A DNA stretch of 64,000 nucleotides from Dokdonia sp. Hel_I_53 (GCF_007827465.1 NZ_VISL01000001.1:2127001-2191000); one strand, 5' to 3'. Counted from the stretch's first letter, positions 10,523 through 20,574 are shown. The notes: generated by a model not told the origin, from the letters alone. Program-made: numbers and translations.

Positions 10523-11197
10523 TTACTTGCTTTTTCCTGCTACGATAATGACAATCTCTCCCTTTGGAGGTTTGTTGGTGTAGTGTGAAAGAACTTCAGA
10601 AGCCGTACCCCTAACAGTTTCTTCGTGTAATTTTGTGATTTCTCTAGATACAGAAACGGGTCTATCTGCCCCGAAAAATTCTACAAAGTGTCCCAGAGTT
10701 TTGATCAATTTGTGGGGTGACTCATAAAAGATCATAGTGCGTGATTCTTCTTGAAGAAAAAGAAATCTTGATTGTCTCCCTTTTTTGACAGGAAGAAAAC
10801 CTTCAAAAGTAAACTTGTCATTTGGGAAACCACTATTCACAAGAGCGGGAACAAATGCAGTTGCTCCAGGTAAACAGTCTACTTCAACTCCTGCTTCTAT
10901 ACAGGCACGAGTGAGTAAAAATCCGGGATCAGAGATGGCTGGAGTCCCAGCATCACTTATACAGGCTATTGTTTCTCCCGCTAGTAAGCGCTGCACGATG
11001 GCTGCTACTGTTTTGTGTTCATTGTGCATATGATGACTCATCATTTGCGTGCTTATATCAAAGTGTTTAAGTAGTTTGCCACTTGTACGAGTATCCTCAG
11101 CAAGTATCAGGTCTACTTCTTTGAGCACACGAATGGCTCTAAAGGTCATATCTTCAAGATTGCCAATAGGCGTTGGGACAAGGTAGAGTTTTGACAT
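10523..11197 (-). CDS. rsmI: 16S rRNA (cytidine1402-2'-O)-methyltransferase RsmI
   Basis: A 224-residue SAM-dependent methyltransferase of the tetrapyrrole-methylase fold that modifies C1402 in the ribosomal P site. It begins MSKLYLVPTPIGNLEDMTFRA and contains AEDTRTSGKLL, SDAGTPAISDPGFLL (the SAM loop) and the FYESPHKL segment, all diagnostic. It is slightly shorter than the E. coli protein because it lacks the C-terminal extension, as is normal in Bacteroidota. A TAnnTTTG element ends 5 bp before the start codon, suggesting a very short or absent leader. Confidence 0.93.
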   Translation of the reverse strand: MSKLYLVPTPIGNLEDMTFRAIRVLKEVDLILAEDTRTSGKLLKHFDISTQMMSHHMHNEHKTVAAIVQRLLAGETIACISDAGTPAISDPGFLLTRACIEAGVEVDCLPGATAFVPALVNSGFPNDKFTFEGFLPVKKGRQSRFLFLQEESRTMIFYESPHKLIKTLGHFVEFFGADRPVSVSREITKLHEETVRGTASEVLSHYTNKPPKGEIVIIVAGKSK

Positions 11198-11201
11198 GAG
11201 G

Positions 11202-11209
11202 CAAATTTA
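11202..11209 (-). promoter_or_regulatory. -7 promoter element for rsmI
   Basis: Reads TAAATTTG on the minus strand, 4 bp before the rsmI ATG; transcription would start about at the ATG (leaderless). Confidence 0.45.
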
Positions 11210-11287
11210 CTAATAAACAGTATTGCATGCGTTGGTGATCTTTTTAATGAAACGATATGCTACCGCATCATTTTGATTCTCTCTATT

Positions 11288-12106
11288 TTAAGAATAGCGA
11301 CTCTCTACAATTTGTAAAAAGCGTTCTTCTTGCACTTCCTTTCCCGCCCAATTGTCATAATCAGGCTTAATCATTTGTGAAATAAACTGTTGGGCTTCCT
11401 TTGCAGATTGAAATGTTTCTAACTGACTGAGAACCCTGTTATAATCAGCAGGGTTGCCATTAAACAAATGTTTTATAAAAGATAGTTTATCGTTGAGTCC
11501 TATTTTAAATGTACCCTTTCTTAGAGAATCATTGAGGCTTTTAGATTTTTCGTCTACATTGGATTCTAAACTTGTCTCTTTAGGTTCAAAAATAGGTGTT
11601 TGTTTATATTCATTACCTATCTCAAAGCTATCATTTTTACCCACAGTAGGTTCAGGTGGGATTATAGTATTTAGAACTTCATCTATATCTGCAGCTTCTG
11701 GAGACATTTCTGGCCACATATCCTTTATTTTTTCAATTACTGGTTCATGAACAGCTTCCCCATCATTAAATAGTGTGCCATCTGGTCTATAGTGATCATC
11801 GCTTTTGAGTTGAGTGTCTGTATTTTGCGAGGTCTCTATGGCAGACGTATTTACATCCATAACATCAGAGTTTTGTGCTTTAAGATTGTTATTCGATTGT
11901 TTGGTTTGTATAAGATTATCTTCTAGTTCCTTTAGGCTTATACTAGGTTCTTTTGACTTTTCAAGTCTTTCTATATAAGCTAGTACGGCAAGTTTTTCAT
12001 GCAGTTCTCTTGCTATTTTTGCAAGATCTGTATAATCTGAAGTATTGTCAAGATGTAAAGTTTTGTGCGCGAGGTTCGCAAGCTCTGCTTGGATATATTT
12101 CTTCAT
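11288..12106 (-). CDS. Conserved flavobacterial protein of unknown function
   Basis: A 272-residue protein I cannot assign to a function. The N-terminal 70 residues are helical and charged (KKYIQAELANLAHKTLHLD; KIARELHEKLAVLAYIERLE). The middle (about 75-185) is low-complexity, rich in Asn, Asp, Glu, Ser and Thr, and probably disordered. The C-terminal 90 residues look folded, with LNDKLSFIKHLFNGNPADYN and a final EERFLQIVESRYS. There is no signal peptide or membrane segment. It is transcribed divergently from tdk and in the same direction as rsmI, 90 bp away. Its build, two helical ends joined by a flexible linker, suggests a protein-protein adaptor, but that is a guess. Confidence 0.6.
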   Translation of the reverse strand: MKKYIQAELANLAHKTLHLDNTSDYTDLAKIARELHEKLAVLAYIERLEKSKEPSISLKELEDNLIQTKQSNNNLKAQNSDVMDVNTSAIETSQNTDTQLKSDDHYRPDGTLFNDGEAVHEPVIEKIKDMWPEMSPEAADIDEVLNTIIPPEPTVGKNDSFEIGNEYKQTPIFEPKETSLESNVDEKSKSLNDSLRKGTFKIGLNDKLSFIKHLFNGNPADYNRVLSQLETFQSAKEAQQFISQMIKPDYDNWAGKEVQEERFLQIVESRYS

Positions 12107-12168
12107 AATTTTGAGATCTGTACAGTAGTTGTTTTTGTTTTTACATACTTTTACTGCAGGTCATAATC

Positions 12169-12188
12169 AAACGAGAAAACTCTCGTTT
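12169..12188. repeat. 8-bp perfect inverted repeat before tdk
   Basis: AAACGAGA and TCTCGTTT flank the loop AAAC, 19 bp before the tdk ATG in the divergent gap. No T-run follows, so a leader hairpin or operator is more likely than a terminator. Confidence 0.5.
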
Positions 12189-12207
12189 TGGTCTAGAAAA
12201 GTACAAA

Positions 12208-12867
12208 ATGTTTCTCGAAAATACGGTAAATCACAAAGAGCAATTTGGCTGGATTGAAGTCATTTGCGGTTCAATGTTCTCTGGTAAAACAGAAGAGCTC
12301 ATACGTCGTTTAAAACGTGCTCAATTTGCAAAACAACGTGTGGAGATTTTTAAGCCTTCTGTAGATGTTCGTTACGATGAAGAAATGGTGGTCTCACACG
12401 ATAGCAATGAAATAAGATCTACGCCCGTTCCAGCTGCGGCAAATATTCCTATTCTGGCAGACGGTTGTGATGTTGTGGGTATTGATGAAGCGCAGTTTTT
12501 TGATGATGAAATTATAAAGGTATGTAATGACTTAGCAAACAGTGGTGTACGCGTCATTATTGCTGGGCTTGATATGGATTTTAAAGGAAATCCTTTTGGA
12601 CCTATGCCTGGATTGATGGCAACAGCAGAGTATGTTACAAAAGTCCACGCTGTTTGTACTCGTACAGGTAATCTTGCACAGTATAGTTACCGTAAAGCAA
12701 AAAGTCAAGATATTGTCATGCTAGGTGAGACAGAAGAATATGAGCCACTCTCTAGAGCCGCTTATTATAAGGCTATGTTGAGAGATAGGTTGCGTAAAGT
12801 TGATGTAGAAGATGTAGAGTTTATAACACCTCAAAACAAAAAAACTTCACAAGAAGATCCCAATTAA
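12208..12867 (+). CDS. tdk: Thymidine kinase
   Basis: Phosphorylates thymidine to dTMP in nucleoside salvage. The 219-residue protein has the P-loop GSMFSGKT, the DEAQFF motif and the TK1 lasso region with [10 protein letters not shown] and [12 protein letters not shown]. Of the zinc cysteines found in human and E. coli type-II kinases, only the one in AVCTRTG is clearly kept, so the lasso is probably zinc-free or differently bound; this appears usual for Bacteroidota versions. Its stop codon is immediately followed by the alr ATG, so the two genes form an operon. Confidence 0.93.
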   Translation: MFLENTVNHKEQFGWIEVICGSMFSGKTEELIRRLKRAQFAKQRVEIFKPSVDVRYDEEMVVSHDSNEIRSTPVPAAANIPILADGCDVVGIDEAQFFDDEIIKVCNDLANSGVRVIIAGLDMDFKGNPFGPMPGLMATAEYVTKVHAVCTRTGNLAQYSYRKAKSQDIVMLGETEEYEPLSRAAYYKAMLRDRLRKVDVEDVEFITPQNKKTSQEDPN

Positions 12868-13965
12868 ATGGCAGTTACTCGATTAGAAATAGATCTAGGT
12901 GCATTGCGCCACAACTACTTATATATACGTAGTAAGATTGCAGATAATGTAAAAGTTATAGCAGTCGTAAAAGCTTTTGCTTATGGAAGTGATGCAGCTG
13001 CGATTTCTTTAGAATTAGAGAAACAAGGTGTCGATTATTTTGCAGTTGCTTATGTTCCAGAAGGGATAGCATTAAGAGATGCAGGCATTCGTACTCCTAT
13101 AATGGTCCTTCACCCACAGCCAGACTATTTTGAAGAAATGGTAGATCGTTGCTTAGAACCTAATCTCTATAGTAAGAGAATTCTTGAACTTTTCTATGCT
13201 TTCGCGAAAGCAAAAAACCAAAAAAATTATCCCGTACATTTAAAATTCAACACAGGTCTCAATCGATTAGGTTTTTCTGCTAAAGATTGTACATGGATAT
13301 TAGGTCGCTTACATAAAAACACTAGTTTAAGAGTAAAATCATTGTTCTCACATCTTGTAGCGAGCGAAGATCCCACAGCAGAAGAATTTAGTTTAAATCA
13401 GATTCTGGAATTTACTCAGATTTCTAAACAGATGATAGAAGGTCTTGATAATGTTCCGTTCTTACATATGACAAATACTTCTGGTATTATTAATTATGAA
13501 CGAGCTCATTTTGACTATGTTCGTACGGGAATAGGACTCTACGGTTACGGAAACACTCCAGAGGAGAGTGCTCATCTTATGCCTGTTGCTAGACTAAAAT
13601 CAGTTATTTCTCAGCTTCACACAATACAAGAAGGAGATAATGTAGGTTACAATCGTGTTTTCACTGCACCCCAAGAGATGATTATTGCAACTTTACCCAT
13701 TGGTCATGCAGATGGTATATCAAGAGCTTTTGGCAATGGTGCCGGTTATGTGAGAATAGGAGGGGTAAAAGCTCCTATTGTAGGAAATGTGTGTATGGAT
13801 ATGATAATGGTAGATGTGACAAATATTAGCTGTGAGGAGGGTGATGATGTAGAAATTTTTGGAGAGTTAACAGGTGCCGAGGAACTTTCAAGTCAGATGA
13901 AGTCAATATCGTACGAAGTACTCACGGCAATTAGTCAGCGTGTAAAACGAGTTATTGTCGATTAA
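12868..13965 (+). CDS. alr: Alanine racemase
   Basis: Interconverts L- and D-alanine for peptidoglycan. The 365-residue protein shows the PLP lysine in VVKAFAYG (K35) and the second catalytic base in NVGYNRVF (Y261), with GHADGISR following. It is a stand-alone enzyme, whereas many Bacteroidota carry a MurF-Alr fusion. The iterated palindrome supplies residues 111-115 (AFAKA) at the end of a barrel helix, just before YPVHLKFNTGLNRLGF, a position that varies between homologs. It directly abuts tdk. Confidence 0.94.
   Translation: MAVTRLEIDLGALRHNYLYIRSKIADNVKVIAVVKAFAYGSDAAAISLELEKQGVDYFAVAYVPEGIALRDAGIRTPIMVLHPQPDYFEEMVDRCLEPNLYSKRILELFYAFAKAKNQKNYPVHLKFNTGLNRLGFSAKDCTWILGRLHKNTSLRVKSLFSHLVASEDPTAEEFSLNQILEFTQISKQMIEGLDNVPFLHMTNTSGIINYERAHFDYVRTGIGLYGYGNTPEESAHLMPVARLKSVISQLHTIQEGDNVGYNRVFTAPQEMIIATLPIGHADGISRAFGNGAGYVRIGGVKAPIVGNVCMDMIMVDVTNISCEEGDDVEIFGELTGAEELSSQMKSISYEVLTAISQRVKRVIVD
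13198..13211. repeat. Iterated palindrome copy 6 (coding)
   Basis: Perfect core, AFAKA frame, residues 111-115 of alanine racemase. Confidence 0.95.
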
Positions 13966-14044
13966 GCAGGCCTCTTAATAATTTGTTAAAAAGTATTAAA
14001 AAAATGACTATCTTAGAAATCTATTAACCTTTAAGAATTAACCA

Positions 14045-14455
14045 ATGTTAAAAGAGTTTAAAGATTTTATAATGACAGGAAATGTCATAGACTTAGCTAT
14101 AGCCGTACTACTAGCAGGTGCTGTAGGACTAGTAGTAAAAGGATTTGTGGGTGATATTATGATGCCACTTGTAGGTCATTTTGCCGGAGGAGCAAATTTT
14201 GAGGATTTATTTTATGCAATGGATGGTAAAAATTATCTTACACTTGAGGAGGCAAATGCTGGAGGAGGTGCTGTAATCGCTTGGGGTAGATGGGTTAATT
14301 CCATTATAAATCTAATTATAGTTGGCTTTGTTTTATTTATGATGGTAAAATCGTATGCAAAATTACGCAAGAAAAAAGATGAGGCACCCGCTCCAGATCC
14401 AGGGCCAACGGAGATTGACTTGCTAAAAGACATTAAAGAGTTACTAAGGAAATAA
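14045..14455 (+). CDS. mscL: Large-conductance mechanosensitive channel
   Basis: A pentameric inner-membrane safety valve that opens under osmotic downshock. The 136 residues contain the amphipathic N-terminus MLKEFKDFIMTGNVIDLAIA, the glycine-rich pore helix (AVLLAGAVGLVVKGFVGDIM), a periplasmic loop, the second membrane helix (INLIIVGFVLFMMVK) and a cytoplasmic charged helix at the end. Length and order are standard. It has its own gap upstream with a weak TATCTTAG promoter-like motif and is followed by a clear terminator, so it is likely monocistronic. Confidence 0.95.
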   Translation: MLKEFKDFIMTGNVIDLAIAVLLAGAVGLVVKGFVGDIMMPLVGHFAGGANFEDLFYAMDGKNYLTLEEANAGGGAVIAWGRWVNSIINLIIVGFVLFMMVKSYAKLRKKKDEAPAPDPGPTEIDLLKDIKELLRK

Positions 14456-14460
14456 ATACA

Positions 14461-14476
14461 CCGATATTTTTATCGG
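14461..14476 (+). repeat. Small hairpin after mscL
   Basis: CCGATA-TTTT-TATCGG, a 6-bp stem 5 bp after the mscL stop and ahead of the main terminator; it may protect the mRNA 3' end. Confidence 0.4.
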
Positions 14477-14505
14477 ACGCCGCTACACTATTGTAGTATA
14501 ACCTT

Positions 14506-14538
14506 AACCACTTTGTTATCTAGCAGAGTGGTTTTTTT
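14506..14538 (+). terminator. Intrinsic terminator after mscL
   Basis: AACCACTTTG pairs with CAGAGTGGTT (10 bp, one G-T wobble) around an 8-nt loop and is followed by a run of T. Confidence 0.8.
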
Positions 14539-14713
14539 ATGGAAACATATATTGTTTTATAAGTAACAAAATTTACAATTACTACAACTATTTTATCCGT
14601 CCAGAGACATTAACTTTGATATTGATTCACTACCTTTTTTATATCAAGCACTTTGTGTTTTGAATTAAGGGTTTTGATTATAAGAATTGTGATAATTATA
14701 TAAGAAGAACAAT

Positions 14714-15703
14714 ATGAAAATAGCAGTTGTGGGCGCTACAGGAATGGTAGGTCAAGTAATGTTAAAAGTATTATCAGAACGTCAGTTTCCGATTACAGAA
14801 TTAATTCCTGTAGCCTCAGAGAAGTCTGTTGGGAAAAAGGTAAACTACAATGATAAAGAATATACCATTGCGTCTATGAGTGACGCTATTGCTGCAAGAC
14901 CAGATATTGCAATATTTTCTGCTGGAGGAGCGACATCACTCGAACACGCTCCAAAATTTGCCGAAGTAGGAACCGTCGTAATAGACAATTCCTCAGCTTG
15001 GCGTATGGATCCAACAAAAAAGCTGATTGTTCCAGAAATTAACGCTTCCTCACTTACAAAAGAAGATAAAATTATTGCAAACCCTAACTGTTCTACGATT
15101 CAAATGGTACTCACCATGTCTCCGCTTCATAAAGAGTACGGCATTAAAAGATTAGTTATTTCTACGTATCAATCTATAACTGGTACTGGCGTTAAGGCAG
15201 TACAGCAGCTAGAAAATGAGTATACGGGAACAAAAGGAGAGATGGCTTACCCATATCCTATACACCGTAACGCGATACCAGCTTGTGATGTCTTTGAGGA
15301 CAATGGATATACTAAAGAGGAACTAAAACTGGTGAATGAAACGCAGAAGATTCTTGGTGACCGATCGATTGCTGTAACTGCCACAGCAGTGCGTATTCCA
15401 GTTGTAGGAGGACATAGTGAGTCTGTAAATGTAGAACTACACAAAGAATTTGAAGAGAAAGATATCCGTAAACTATTGAATGAAACACCAGGTGTAACGG
15501 TTCAAGATAATCCAGATACAAATACTTACCCAATGCCAATTTATGCAGAAGGAAAAAATGATGTATTTGTAGGTCGTATACGTCGCGATTACTCTCAAGA
15601 AAATACTCTTAATATGTGGATTGTTTCTGACAACCTACGTAAAGGAGCGGCGACTAACGCTGTCCAAATAGGTGAGTACTTGATTGAGAACGGTTTGGTA
15701 TAG
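14714..15703 (+). CDS. asd: Aspartate-semialdehyde dehydrogenase
   Basis: Reduces aspartyl-4-phosphate to the semialdehyde, the branch point to lysine/diaminopimelate, threonine and methionine. The 329-residue protein has the NADP motif VVGATGMVGQVM, the catalytic cysteine in NPNCSTIQ (C126), and the conserved ISTYQSITGTG and RIPVVGGHSE segments. Length matches the family. It stands alone in a 258-bp upstream gap; no attenuator or lysine riboswitch was recognised there. Confidence 0.95.
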   Translation: MKIAVVGATGMVGQVMLKVLSERQFPITELIPVASEKSVGKKVNYNDKEYTIASMSDAIAARPDIAIFSAGGATSLEHAPKFAEVGTVVIDNSSAWRMDPTKKLIVPEINASSLTKEDKIIANPNCSTIQMVLTMSPLHKEYGIKRLVISTYQSITGTGVKAVQQLENEYTGTKGEMAYPYPIHRNAIPACDVFEDNGYTKEELKLVNETQKILGDRSIAVTATAVRIPVVGGHSESVNVELHKEFEEKDIRKLLNETPGVTVQDNPDTNTYPMPIYAEGKNDVFVGRIRRDYSQENTLNMWIVSDNLRKGAATNAVQIGEYLIENGLV

Positions 15704-15760
15704 ATCTTTTACAACCTTTAATATTTTCTTAACGTTTACACGTAATCAACTCCTACACCT

Positions 15761-15768
15761 TATTTTTG
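15761..15768 (+). promoter_or_regulatory. Possible -7 element for the S9 peptidase gene
   Basis: TATTTTTG fits TAnnTTTG, 85 bp before the start codon; the resulting leader would contain an iterated-palindrome copy. Confidence 0.35.
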
Positions 15769-15799
15769 AGAAGGATTTATTATGGTAAAATTTTGTAAC

Positions 15800-15813
15800 G
15801 CTTTCGCGAAAGC
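15800..15813. repeat. Iterated palindrome copy 7 (intergenic)
   Basis: Perfect core within the 16-mer, flanked by GTAA and GTTAC so it is nearly symmetrical further out; 40 bp before the S9 peptidase start. Confidence 0.95.
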
Positions 15814-15853
15814 GGTTACCTATCTATAAATAACTCCTTAAAACCAACCAACC

Positions 15854-18007
15854 ATGAAAAAACTACTTTTGCTAGCTATGGCAACAACCGCATTAATTTC
15901 TTGTGAGAATGAAGAGAAAAACTCTAGAAAAGATATTGCTGTAACCTACACAGAGACTAAAAAGGTTGATACAGTTGATACTTATTTTGGTACAGAGGTT
16001 AAAGATCCCTATCGCTGGTTAGAAGATGATCGTAGTGAAGAAACGATGGATTGGGTAAAGCGTCAGAATGTAACCACCCAAGATTACTTAAAAAATATAC
16101 CTTTTCGTGAGGAGTTAAAAGATAGACTTTCAAAATTATGGAACTACGAAAAAGTAGGGTCACCTTTTAAAGAAGGAAACTATACTTACTTTGCAAAAAA
16201 TGACGGATTACAAAACCAATATGTAATCTATCGCTATAAAACTGGTGATAGCCCAGATACGGCTGAGGTTTTTCTGGATCCAAATACCTTTGCAGAAGAT
16301 GGAACAACTTCTTTGGGTGGTATAAACTATTCAAAGGACGGTAGTATACTCGCGTATTCAATTTCTGAAGGAGGAAGTGACTGGAGAAAAATTCTGGTGA
16401 TGGACACAGAGAAAAAAGAAATCATAGAAGACACACTTACAGATGTAAAGTTTTCTGGGATGTCTTGGTACAAAAATGAAGGGTTTTATTACTCTAGTTA
16501 TGATAAGCCAAAAGGTAGTGAGCTCTCTGCAAAAACAGATCAACATAAACTCTACTATCATAAATTAGGCACACCACAATCTTCAGATAAACTCATTTTT
16601 GGTGGGACTGATGCGCAAAAGCATCGCTACATTGGAGGTAGTGTGACAGAAGATAATAAGTATCTTTTTGTAAGTGCAAGAAATTCTACTTCTGGAGGGA
16701 AGTTATTTATGAAAGATCTTACAAAACCAACTAGTGATTTTGTCACAATTCTTGATCACGAAGATTCCGATACTTACGTGATAGACAACGTGGGCAGCAA
16801 GCTCTATATGGTCACTAATTTAAATGCACCAAACCAGAAAATTGTAACTGTAGATGCTAGCAACCCTTCCTCAGAAAACTGGGTAGATTTCATCCCAGAA
16901 ACAGAAAATGTATTAAGTCCAAATACAGGTGGAGGTTACTTTTTTACAGAGTATATGATAGATGCCGTGTCTCAAGTGAGACAGTACGACTACGATGGGA
17001 AATTAATAAGAGAAATTGAATTGCCGGGTGTAGGAAGTGTAGGTAGTTTCGGCGGAAAGCGAGAAGATAAGGAGGCCTACTATAGTTTTTCGAACTATAA
17101 AACGCCATTAAGTATTTATAAATTCGATTATGAAAGTGGAGAGTCTACAATGTTTATTAAGCCAGAAATAGACTTTAATCCAGATAATTTTGAAAGTAAA
17201 CAGGTGTTTTACAATTCAAAAGATGGTACAAAAATCCCTATGATTATCACCTATAAAAAAGGAACCGTAATGGATGGCAAGAATCCAACAATTCTTTATG
17301 CCTACGGTGGTTTTAATGTAAGTCTTACACCAGGATTTAGCATTGCAAATGCAGTGTGGATGGAGCAAGGTGGTATTTATGCCGTACCTAATTTACGTGG
17401 AGGTGGCGAGTACGGAAAAAAATGGCATGATGCAGGTACAAAAATGCAAAAGCAAAATGTGTTTGATGATTTTATTGCAGCTGCAGAATATCTTGTAGAC
17501 AGCAAATACACTTCAAAAGAATTTCTAGCCATACGAGGAGGATCAAATGGAGGTCTTCTTGTGGGAGCAACCATGACGCAACGACCTGATTTAATGCAAG
17601 TAGCATTACCTGCTGTTGGAGTGATGGATATGTTGCGCTACCACACTTTTACTGCTGGTGCAGGATGGTCTTATGATTATGGAACAGCAGAGGATAGCAA
17701 AGAAATGTTTGACTATCTTAAAGGGTACTCACCAGTGCATAATGTAAAAGCAGATACTTCTTACCCAGCAACACTAGTAACTACTGGAGATCATGATGAC
17801 AGGGTTGTACCAGCTCACTCATTTAAATTTGCTGCAGAGTTACAAGAAAAACAAGCAGGAAATGCGCCAGTTTTGATTCGGATTGAAACGGATGCTGGTC
17901 ACGGTGCTGGAACTCCAGTTTCAAAAACAATTGAGCAATATGCAGATATCTTTGGCTTTACAATATGGGATTTGATGTTCTTCCAGAAAATGAAGGAGAA
18001 ACAGTAA
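15854..18007 (+). CDS. Prolyl oligopeptidase family (S9A) lipoprotein
   Basis: A serine peptidase cleaving after proline in short peptides. It has 717 residues with a lipoprotein signal ([17 protein letters not shown]), so it is probably anchored facing the periplasm or cell surface. A seven-bladed propeller (about 80-430, beginning after DPYRWLEDD) precedes the alpha/beta hydrolase domain with nucleophile Ser564 in RGGSNGG, acid in GDHDDRVVP (about 647-649) and His683 in DAGHGAG. All catalytic parts are present. It is separate from asd and from gpsA, with an iterated palindrome on each side. Confidence 0.93.
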   Translation: MKKLLLLAMATTALISCENEEKNSRKDIAVTYTETKKVDTVDTYFGTEVKDPYRWLEDDRSEETMDWVKRQNVTTQDYLKNIPFREELKDRLSKLWNYEKVGSPFKEGNYTYFAKNDGLQNQYVIYRYKTGDSPDTAEVFLDPNTFAEDGTTSLGGINYSKDGSILAYSISEGGSDWRKILVMDTEKKEIIEDTLTDVKFSGMSWYKNEGFYYSSYDKPKGSELSAKTDQHKLYYHKLGTPQSSDKLIFGGTDAQKHRYIGGSVTEDNKYLFVSARNSTSGGKLFMKDLTKPTSDFVTILDHEDSDTYVIDNVGSKLYMVTNLNAPNQKIVTVDASNPSSENWVDFIPETENVLSPNTGGGYFFTEYMIDAVSQVRQYDYDGKLIREIELPGVGSVGSFGGKREDKEAYYSFSNYKTPLSIYKFDYESGESTMFIKPEIDFNPDNFESKQVFYNSKDGTKIPMIITYKKGTVMDGKNPTILYAYGGFNVSLTPGFSIANAVWMEQGGIYAVPNLRGGGEYGKKWHDAGTKMQKQNVFDDFIAAAEYLVDSKYTSKEFLAIRGGSNGGLLVGATMTQRPDLMQVALPAVGVMDMLRYHTFTAGAGWSYDYGTAEDSKEMFDYLKGYSPVHNVKADTSYPATLVTTGDHDDRVVPAHSFKFAAELQEKQAGNAPVLIRIETDAGHGAGTPVSKTIEQYADIFGFTIWDLMFFQKMKEKQ

Positions 18008-18039
18008 AAGGATAATTTAAAAGTAAGAGAGATGAGTAC

Positions 18040-18053
18040 GCTTTCGCGAAAGC
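18040..18053. repeat. Iterated palindrome copy 8 (intergenic)
   Basis: The most extended copy: the perfect palindrome runs 24 bp, 18035 to 18058 (AGTAC on the left, GTACT on the right). It lies 32 bp after the S9 peptidase stop. Confidence 0.95.
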
Positions 18054-18082
18054 GTACTTCTACATAATTAAGTAATGGTTCT

Positions 18083-19081
18083 ATGGATAATCCTACATTT
18101 GGAGTTATAGGAGGTGGTAGTTGGGCAACAGCAATAGTTAAAATGCTTTGTGAAAATTTAGATAAGGTGGGCTGGTATATGCGTAGTAATTATGCGACAG
18201 AACACATCAAACGAGAATTACACAACCCTAGCTATTTAAGCTCTGTAGAATTTAAGCCTGAGCAGCTTCTTTTAAGTAATGATATTAATGAAATTGTGAA
18301 CTATGCAGATATTTTGATATTTGCTGTGCCCTCTGCATTTATAGGTAGTGAGCTAGAAAATCTAACCGAATCTCTAGATAATAAGATTATAATTTCTGCG
18401 ATTAAAGGAATTATGCCTGAGAGTGGAAAACTTGTGGGGAACCATTTTCACGATGTTTATAATATACCTTTTGAAAATATAGGAGTAATAGCTGGTCCTT
18501 GTCACGCAGAAGAAGTGGCCTTAGAGCGTTTATCCTATTTGACCATCGCTTGTGCAAAAGAGAAGAATGCAAAAATAGTTGCAAAACACCTTTCAAGCGA
18601 TCATATAAAGTGCACAACGAGTGATGACATTGTAGGTATTGAATATGCAGCTACACTTAAGAATATTTATTCCATCGCCGCGGGTATTGCTCACGGTTTA
18701 GGCTATGGCGATAATTTTCAAGCCGTTTTAATGAGTAACGCTATAAGAGAAATAGATCGTTATGTGAAGCGTGCACATAAGATGAAACGTAATATAAATA
18801 ATTCGGCTTATTTGGGAGATCTCTTAGTAACCGGCTATTCGGTTTTTAGTAGAAACCGAATGTTTGGTAATATGATAGGGAAGGGCTATACAGTTAAAAG
18901 TGCTCAAATGGAAATGTCTATGATTGCAGAGGGTTATTATGCTGCAAAAAGCTGTTTGGTGCTCAATAAAAAGCGCGAAAAGAAAGCTAAAATCCCCATC
19001 ATTGAAGCGATACACAGTATTTTGTACGAGGGGAAAGAACCTAAGAAAGTTTTTAAAAAGCTAACCGAGAAGTTGAACTAA
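18083..19081 (+). CDS. gpsA: Glycerol-3-phosphate dehydrogenase [NAD(P)+]
   Basis: Makes sn-glycerol-3-phosphate from dihydroxyacetone phosphate for phospholipids. The 332-residue protein begins with the Rossmann motif GVIGGGSWATA, has the conserved FAVPSAF and IAGPCHAEE segments and the catalytic lysine region AATLKNIYSIAAGI, followed by GLGYGDNFQAVLM. Length is standard. It converges on the small protein gene at 19095 with only 13 bp between stops and no visible terminator. Confidence 0.93.
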   Translation: MDNPTFGVIGGGSWATAIVKMLCENLDKVGWYMRSNYATEHIKRELHNPSYLSSVEFKPEQLLLSNDINEIVNYADILIFAVPSAFIGSELENLTESLDNKIIISAIKGIMPESGKLVGNHFHDVYNIPFENIGVIAGPCHAEEVALERLSYLTIACAKEKNAKIVAKHLSSDHIKCTTSDDIVGIEYAATLKNIYSIAAGIAHGLGYGDNFQAVLMSNAIREIDRYVKRAHKMKRNINNSAYLGDLLVTGYSVFSRNRMFGNMIGKGYTVKSAQMEMSMIAEGYYAAKSCLVLNKKREKKAKIPIIEAIHSILYEGKEPKKVFKKLTEKLN

Positions 19082-19094
19082 ACTTTTTATTGAA

Positions 19095-19490
19095 TTAACG
19101 GGCTAGAACACCTCTTTTATCCATCACTGGAAGTTCTACTGCATTATCATCTAAGATGCTATTTGCTGGAAACTCAAAGCGTTTTTCATACATCTTACCC
19201 TTTAAGAAATAAGTTACAGAATAGAAGTTATCCAGCTTAAAAATACTTTCTTCCATAAATTCTAATTTGGCATAACCTTTAGCAGGAAGTAAATCAATTT
19301 TATGACGTGTATGCGTTGTCATCTGCTTCTCATTATAACCTTGAATAGTCATTAATACTACCTCTAGAGGCTCGTTCCCATCATTTATTATATAAGCGTT
19401 CCAGTCTTCAGTTTTATAGTCTTTATGGAACTCTTTAACAGCAGCGATATAGACGTCTTTAACTTCTGGTATTTCTATGTCTTTTCTCAA
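19095..19490 (-). CDS. Conserved Bacteroidota protein downstream of pheS
   Basis: A 131-residue cytoplasmic protein of unknown function with no signal or membrane segment. It reads like a single compact beta-rich domain: KDVYIAAVKEFHKDYKTEDW, AYIINDGNEPLEVVLMTIQG and a final PVMDKRGVLAR. Homologs in Flavobacteria are often mislabelled as phenylalanyl-tRNA synthetase alpha because they sit next to pheS, as here (35 bp after its stop). There is no sequence sign of synthetase activity. Co-transcription with pheS is likely. Confidence 0.65.
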   Translation of the reverse strand: MRKDIEIPEVKDVYIAAVKEFHKDYKTEDWNAYIINDGNEPLEVVLMTIQGYNEKQMTTHTRHKIDLLPAKGYAKLEFMEESIFKLDNFYSVTYFLKGKMYEKRFEFPANSILDDNAVELPVMDKRGVLAR

Positions 19491-19525
19491 CCTACAGTGA
19501 TGTTAATTTAAATTTTTATAAATAA

Positions 19526-20545
19526 TTAAAAAGCACTTTTAAATTGTTCTAAAAACCTAAGGTCATTCTCACTCAACATTCTGATATCAGAAATCTGATG
19601 TAACAATAAAGCGATACGATCTATACCCATCCCAAAAGCAAATCCACTGTATTCTTTAGAGTCAATACCACAGTTATCAAGAACATTAGGATCTACCATA
19701 CCACAACCCATAATCTCGAGCCATCCGGTGCCCTTAGTCATCTTATAGTCTGTCTCCGTTTCAAGACCCCAATACACATCAACTTCTGCGCTAGGTTCTG
19801 TAAAAGGAAAATATGATGGACGTAGGCGTATTTTGCTTTTTCCGAACATTTCTGTAGTAAAATGTTGTAATGTTTGCTTTAAATCTGCAAACGATACATC
19901 TTTATCTATATAAAGACCCTCCACTTGATGAAAAAAGCAATGCGAGCGACCACTTATCGCTTCATTACGGTACACTCTACCTGGTGAAATCGTACGTATA
20001 GGTGGTTTGTTATTTTCCATATAACGCACTTGTACCGATGAGGTATGGGTGCGTAGCAGCACATCTGGGTTGGTTTGAATAAAAAAAGTGTCCTGCATAT
20101 CCCTAGCCGGGTGATATTCCGGAAGATTTAATGCTGTAAAATTATGCCAGTCATCTTCAATCTCTGGTCCTTCTGATACGTTGAAACCTATGCGAGAAAA
20201 TATATCTATTATTTGATTCTTTACAATGGAAATAGGGTGACGAGCTCCTAGTTCTATAGGCTCTCCTGGTCTCGTAAAATCTTGTTCAGAAGAAGTCTCG
20301 TTAGAAGCCTCTAGAGCGTCTTTAAGTGCATTAACTTTTTCTAATGCTTCTGTTTTAAGCTTATTAATAACCTGCCCGTATTCCTTTTTCATCTCGTTAG
20401 GCACATTACGAAAATCTGCCATAAAATCATTTACAAGACCTTTCTTACCAGAATATTTAATTCTGAATGCTTCTACTTCCTCTAATGTATCGGCACTAAA
20501 GGCTTTTACATTCTCAATATGCTCTTTGATTTTATCTAACATCAT
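19526..20545 (-). CDS. pheS: Phenylalanyl-tRNA synthetase alpha subunit
   Basis: Charges tRNA-Phe as an alpha2-beta2 enzyme in the cytoplasm. The 339-residue subunit has an N-terminal coiled coil (to about 90), then class-II motifs: ARHPISIVKNQI, the GPEIEDDWHNFTALNLPEYHPARD block, FRxE-type motif 2 around RVYRNEAISGRSHCFFHQVE and motif 3 GFAFGMGIDRIALL. Two adjacent ATGs begin the frame; the second (20542) fits homologs equally well. The beta-subunit gene pheT is not in the window. A TAnnTTTG element lies 29 bp upstream. Confidence 0.95.
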   Translation of the reverse strand: MMLDKIKEHIENVKAFSADTLEEVEAFRIKYSGKKGLVNDFMADFRNVPNEMKKEYGQVINKLKTEALEKVNALKDALEASNETSSEQDFTRPGEPIELGARHPISIVKNQIIDIFSRIGFNVSEGPEIEDDWHNFTALNLPEYHPARDMQDTFFIQTNPDVLLRTHTSSVQVRYMENNKPPIRTISPGRVYRNEAISGRSHCFFHQVEGLYIDKDVSFADLKQTLQHFTTEMFGKSKIRLRPSYFPFTEPSAEVDVYWGLETETDYKMTKGTGWLEIMGCGMVDPNVLDNCGIDSKEYSGFAFGMGIDRIALLLHQISDIRMLSENDLRFLEQFKSAF

Positions 20546-20574
20546 GCTTCATTTTATTTCCAAAAAGGAAAGTG